Shown here in pieces: positions 61,937 to 64,000 of a stretch of DNA of 64,000 nucleotides. Numbering within the stretch: position 1 is the first letter of the stretch; each line of letters opens with the position of its first letter. The translations under genes were made by a program, and so were the position numbers. This DNA comes from CAZEPJ01 sp964514105 (GTDB lineage: Bacteria; Desulfobacterota; Desulfocorpusculales; Desulfocorpusculum). The notes beneath the pieces were generated by a model, which was not told the origin of the DNA, did no database searches, and saw only the letters and a program-made list of their open reading frames with translations. The stretch is from positions 12,358 to 76,357 of the forward strand of contig CAZEPJ010000013.1 in assembly GCA_964514105.1 (NCBI GenBank). Direction: 5' to 3'.

Positions 61937-61965
61937 TTGAATTCGGGGCATGAATCAGATATGGT
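61937..61965 (+). promoter_or_regulatory. Sigma-70-type promoter of the CoA-transferase/crotonase pair
   Basis: TTGAAT-17 bp-TATGGT, good -35 and moderate -10 with ideal spacing, in the 159-bp gap before the CoA-transferase. It would start transcription near 61972. Confidence 0.5.
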
Positions 61966-62017
61966 TGCGTTTCGTCCCGATGGGGCCCGGGGCGAGATCC
62001 GATGGAGGAGAGAACCC

Positions 62018-63208
62018 ATGTCGTCACAACCCCTGTCCGGAGTCAAGATCGTCGATCTGTCCGCGGCCATGGCAGCGCCGTTCTGCACCCAGATCCTGGC
62101 CGACTTCGGGGCGAGCGTCGTCAAGATCGAGCCGCCCGGCAAGGGGGACATGCTCCGGGAATTCGGGCCGCCCTTCATCGAGGGGGAGAGCTATTATTTC
62201 CTGGTGACCAATCGGAACAAGCGGAGCGTGACCCTGAACCTCCAGTCCCCCAAGGGGTTGGAGGTCTTCCGAAGGCTGGCCAGACAGGCCGACGTGGTCA
62301 TCGAGAACTTCCGGCCGGGGGTCAAGCGGAAGCTCAAGGTGGACTACGAGGATCTCAAGGGGGACAACCCGCGCCTCGTCTACGCCAGCATCTCGGGATT
62401 CGGCCAGACGGGGCCGTACCAGGACAGGGCCGGCTTCGACCCCATCGCCCAGGGCATGTCCGGGCTCACCAGCGTCACGGGCTGGAGCCACACGGGGCCC
62501 GTGCGCGTGGGCGTGGCCATCGGAGACTCCATCGCCGGGATCTACGCCGCCCTGGGGATCATGATGGCCCTCCTGGAGCGGGAGCGCTCGGGGCAGGGGC
62601 AGCGGGTGGAGACCTCCCTCCTGGAAGGGCTGGTATCGGTCCTGGGCATGCAGGCCGCCAAGTTCTTCGGGACGGGCGCGCGGCCCGAGCGCCAGGGGAA
62701 CGACCACGCCATGATGGCTCCTTACGGGACCTTCCAGACCCGCGACGGGTACATCAACATCGCCGCAGGGAACCAGGCCATGTGGGAGCGGCTGGCCCAG
62801 ACCCTGGATCTGGCCCCCCTGATCCAGGATGAGCGGTTTCGCACCGTGAGCGATCGCATGGCCCACCGCGAGGAACTGGCCCGCCTGCTGGAGGAGAAGC
62901 TGGCGGCCAGGGACACGGCCGAGTGGGTGTTGATCCTGGAGAAGGCCGGCGTGGCCAACGGGCCCATCCTCCACATCGATGAGGTCTTTGGGGACCCCCA
63001 GGTGCTCCATCAGGAGATGCTCTTGGAGATGGCGCACCCCCTGGCGGGGGCCATCAAGACCTTGGGGTTCCCCATCAAGATGAGCCGGACCCCCGGGGCG
63101 CTCAAGCTGCCGCCCCCCCTGCTGGGCCAGCACACGGAGGAGGTGCTGCAGGAGCTGGGGTATGCGTCCTCCGAGATCGCCGCCATGCGGGAGGAGGGGG
63201 TTACCTAG
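62018..63208 (+). CDS. Family III acyl-CoA transferase (CaiB/BaiF-type)
   Basis: 396 residues. The N-terminal LSGVKIVDLSAAMAAPFCTQ and LADFGASVVKIEPPGKGD are family hallmarks. NRNKRSVTLNLQSPKGLEVF and ISGFGQTGPYQDRAGFDPIA follow, and the catalytic Asp lies in GVAIGDSIAG (about D170). The enzyme moves CoA between carboxylic acids. GGAGGAG precedes the ATG. The adjacent crotonase starts 3 bp after its stop. Substrate is not predictable; a carnitine-type or aromatic/fatty acid role is possible. Confidence 0.93.
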   Translation: MSSQPLSGVKIVDLSAAMAAPFCTQILADFGASVVKIEPPGKGDMLREFGPPFIEGESYYFLVTNRNKRSVTLNLQSPKGLEVFRRLARQADVVIENFRPGVKRKLKVDYEDLKGDNPRLVYASISGFGQTGPYQDRAGFDPIAQGMSGLTSVTGWSHTGPVRVGVAIGDSIAGIYAALGIMMALLERERSGQGQRVETSLLEGLVSVLGMQAAKFFGTGARPERQGNDHAMMAPYGTFQTRDGYINIAAGNQAMWERLAQTLDLAPLIQDERFRTVSDRMAHREELARLLEEKLAARDTAEWVLILEKAGVANGPILHIDEVFGDPQVLHQEMLLEMAHPLAGAIKTLGFPIKMSRTPGALKLPPPLLGQHTEEVLQELGYASSEIAAMREEGVT

Positions 63209-63211
63209 AGG

Positions 63212-64000
63212 ATGAACGGTGTCCCTTTCCTGGTGGAGAAGAGCGCCCCGCTGGCCAAGGTCGTCATCAATCGCCAGGAGCGGCGCAATGCGTTTTCGGT
63301 CTCCATGTGGAACGGGCTCATGGAAATCGTGGAGGGGCTGGAGACCGATGGGGACGTGCGGGCGGTGGTCCTCACCGGTGCCGGGGAGGCGGCCTTCGCG
63401 GCAGGGGCGGACATCACCGAGATGCAGGGGGAGTATCCCCCCAGGGTGGAGGGGGTGCGCGCCCATCCGGTTCGACGGGTCACCGCGCTGGTGGCCCAAT
63501 CCAGCAAGGTCTATATTGCCATGGTCAACGGTTTCGCCGTAGGAGGCGGCTGCGAGCTGGCCGTGGCCTGCGACCTGCGGGTCGCTGCCGACACGGCGAG
63601 GCTGGGCATCCCATCGGCCAAGATGGGGATCTGCATCTCGGCCAACGACATCCGGATGCTGGTGGGGCTGGTGGGCCCGTCCCGGGCCAAGGCCATCCTC
63701 TTAACGGGGAGGCTCGTGTCGGCCCAAGAGGCGTTGGCCATGGGGCTGGTGGACTACGTGGTGCCCAAGGGGGAACTGGAGCCGTTCACCACGGCCCTGG
63801 CCCGGGAGATCGCCGGGAACGCCCCGTTGTCCGTCCTGTGGGCCAAGCGGACGGTCAACCGCATCATGGACCCGGAAGCCCTGGGGCCCGGGGCGGAGGA
63901 CGGGCCGGACTACTCCGAGACCTGCTTCGAGAGCGAGGACTTCAAGGAAGGGGTCCGGGCCTTCATGGAAAAGCGCAGGCCCGTCTTCCGGGGGCGGTGA
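63212..64000 (+). CDS. Enoyl-CoA hydratase/isomerase family (crotonase) protein, E164 lost
   Basis: 262 residues. Oxyanion-hole segments are intact: AFAAGADITEM and NGFAVGGGCELAVACDLRVA. The first catalytic Glu (rat E144) is present as E115. The second (rat E164, normally in a Pro-Glu pair) is Ser135 in GIPSAKMGI. Loss of one Glu is common in isomerases, hydrolases and decarboxylases of this fold, so simple hydratase activity is doubtful. It lies 3 bp after the CoA-transferase and ends exactly at the window edge. Confidence 0.92.
   Translation: MNGVPFLVEKSAPLAKVVINRQERRNAFSVSMWNGLMEIVEGLETDGDVRAVVLTGAGEAAFAAGADITEMQGEYPPRVEGVRAHPVRRVTALVAQSSKVYIAMVNGFAVGGGCELAVACDLRVAADTARLGIPSAKMGICISANDIRMLVGLVGPSRAKAILLTGRLVSAQEALAMGLVDYVVPKGELEPFTTALAREIAGNAPLSVLWAKRTVNRIMDPEALGPGAEDGPDYSETCFESEDFKEGVRAFMEKRRPVFRGR

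Overview
The window is a GC-rich bacterial contig from a draft assembly; a run of 100 Ns sits inside the flagellin gene. It carries an almost complete, nearly colinear flagellar gene cluster. FlhF/FlhG, sigma-54 and sigma-28 promoters, FlgM, a FlgJ without muramidase, separate L- and P-ring genes, and FliW-CsrA all point to a polar-flagellated Gram-negative. The signalling style (HDOD, HD-GYP, hybrid kinases, AMP-ligase/CoA-transferase genes) suggests former Deltaproteobacteria/Desulfobacterota or a related high-GC lineage. That placement is inference; no rRNA or other taxonomic marker is present.

Layout. Bases 1-7843: 3' end of a sigma-54 activator, then flgB, flgC, fliE-J and a MotE-like periplasmic protein. 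Bases 8060-11486: sigma-54 promoter, fliK, flgD, flgE. Bases 11726-24829: sigma-54 promoter, fliL-fliM-fliN-fliO-fliP-fliQ-fliR-flhB-flhA-flhF-flhG-fliA, then a second FliL-like gene, a small ORF, a DUF2802 gene and a FliK-like/FlhB-C-like pair comparable to ylqG-ylqH of Bacillus. Bases 24870-29536: sigma-54 promoter, flgF, flgG, flgA, flgH, flgI, flgJ. Bases 29500-33922: sigma-28 promoter, flgM, flgN, flgK, flgL, csrA, fliW. Bases 33920-39097: sigma-28 promoter, fliC (gapped), flaG, fliD, fliS, FliT-like. Bases 39111-42376: sigma-28 promoter, a FlgM-like small protein, a receiver protein, a REC-GAF-HD-GYP protein and a PilZ protein.

Bases 42451-53898, minus strand, form a signalling island: two HDOD proteins, CheD, two hybrid histidine kinases, an Hpt protein, a GGDEF protein and a receiver-kinase fusion. 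Bases 53998-57422, plus strand: a fourth sigma-54 promoter driving a LysM-RlpA protein, then glycogen phosphorylase. Base 57546 to the end: an EAL-HDOD (YuxH-type) protein, an AMP-dependent ligase divergent from an MFS transporter, a family III CoA-transferase and a crotonase. These look like an acyl-CoA catabolic module.

How it fits together. Promoter sequences show a three-tier hierarchy. Sigma-54 drives export-gate, hook, rod and ring genes, including fliA itself. Sigma-28 then drives flgM, filament and hook-junction genes and a c-di-GMP signalling tail. FliW-CsrA sits directly before the flagellin leader. The most unusual element is the sigma-28-linked c-di-GMP module behind a second FlgM-like protein, facing a dense minus-strand signalling island. 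No motA/motB, cheA/W/Y, tRNA, rRNA, CRISPR array or insertion sequence was seen.
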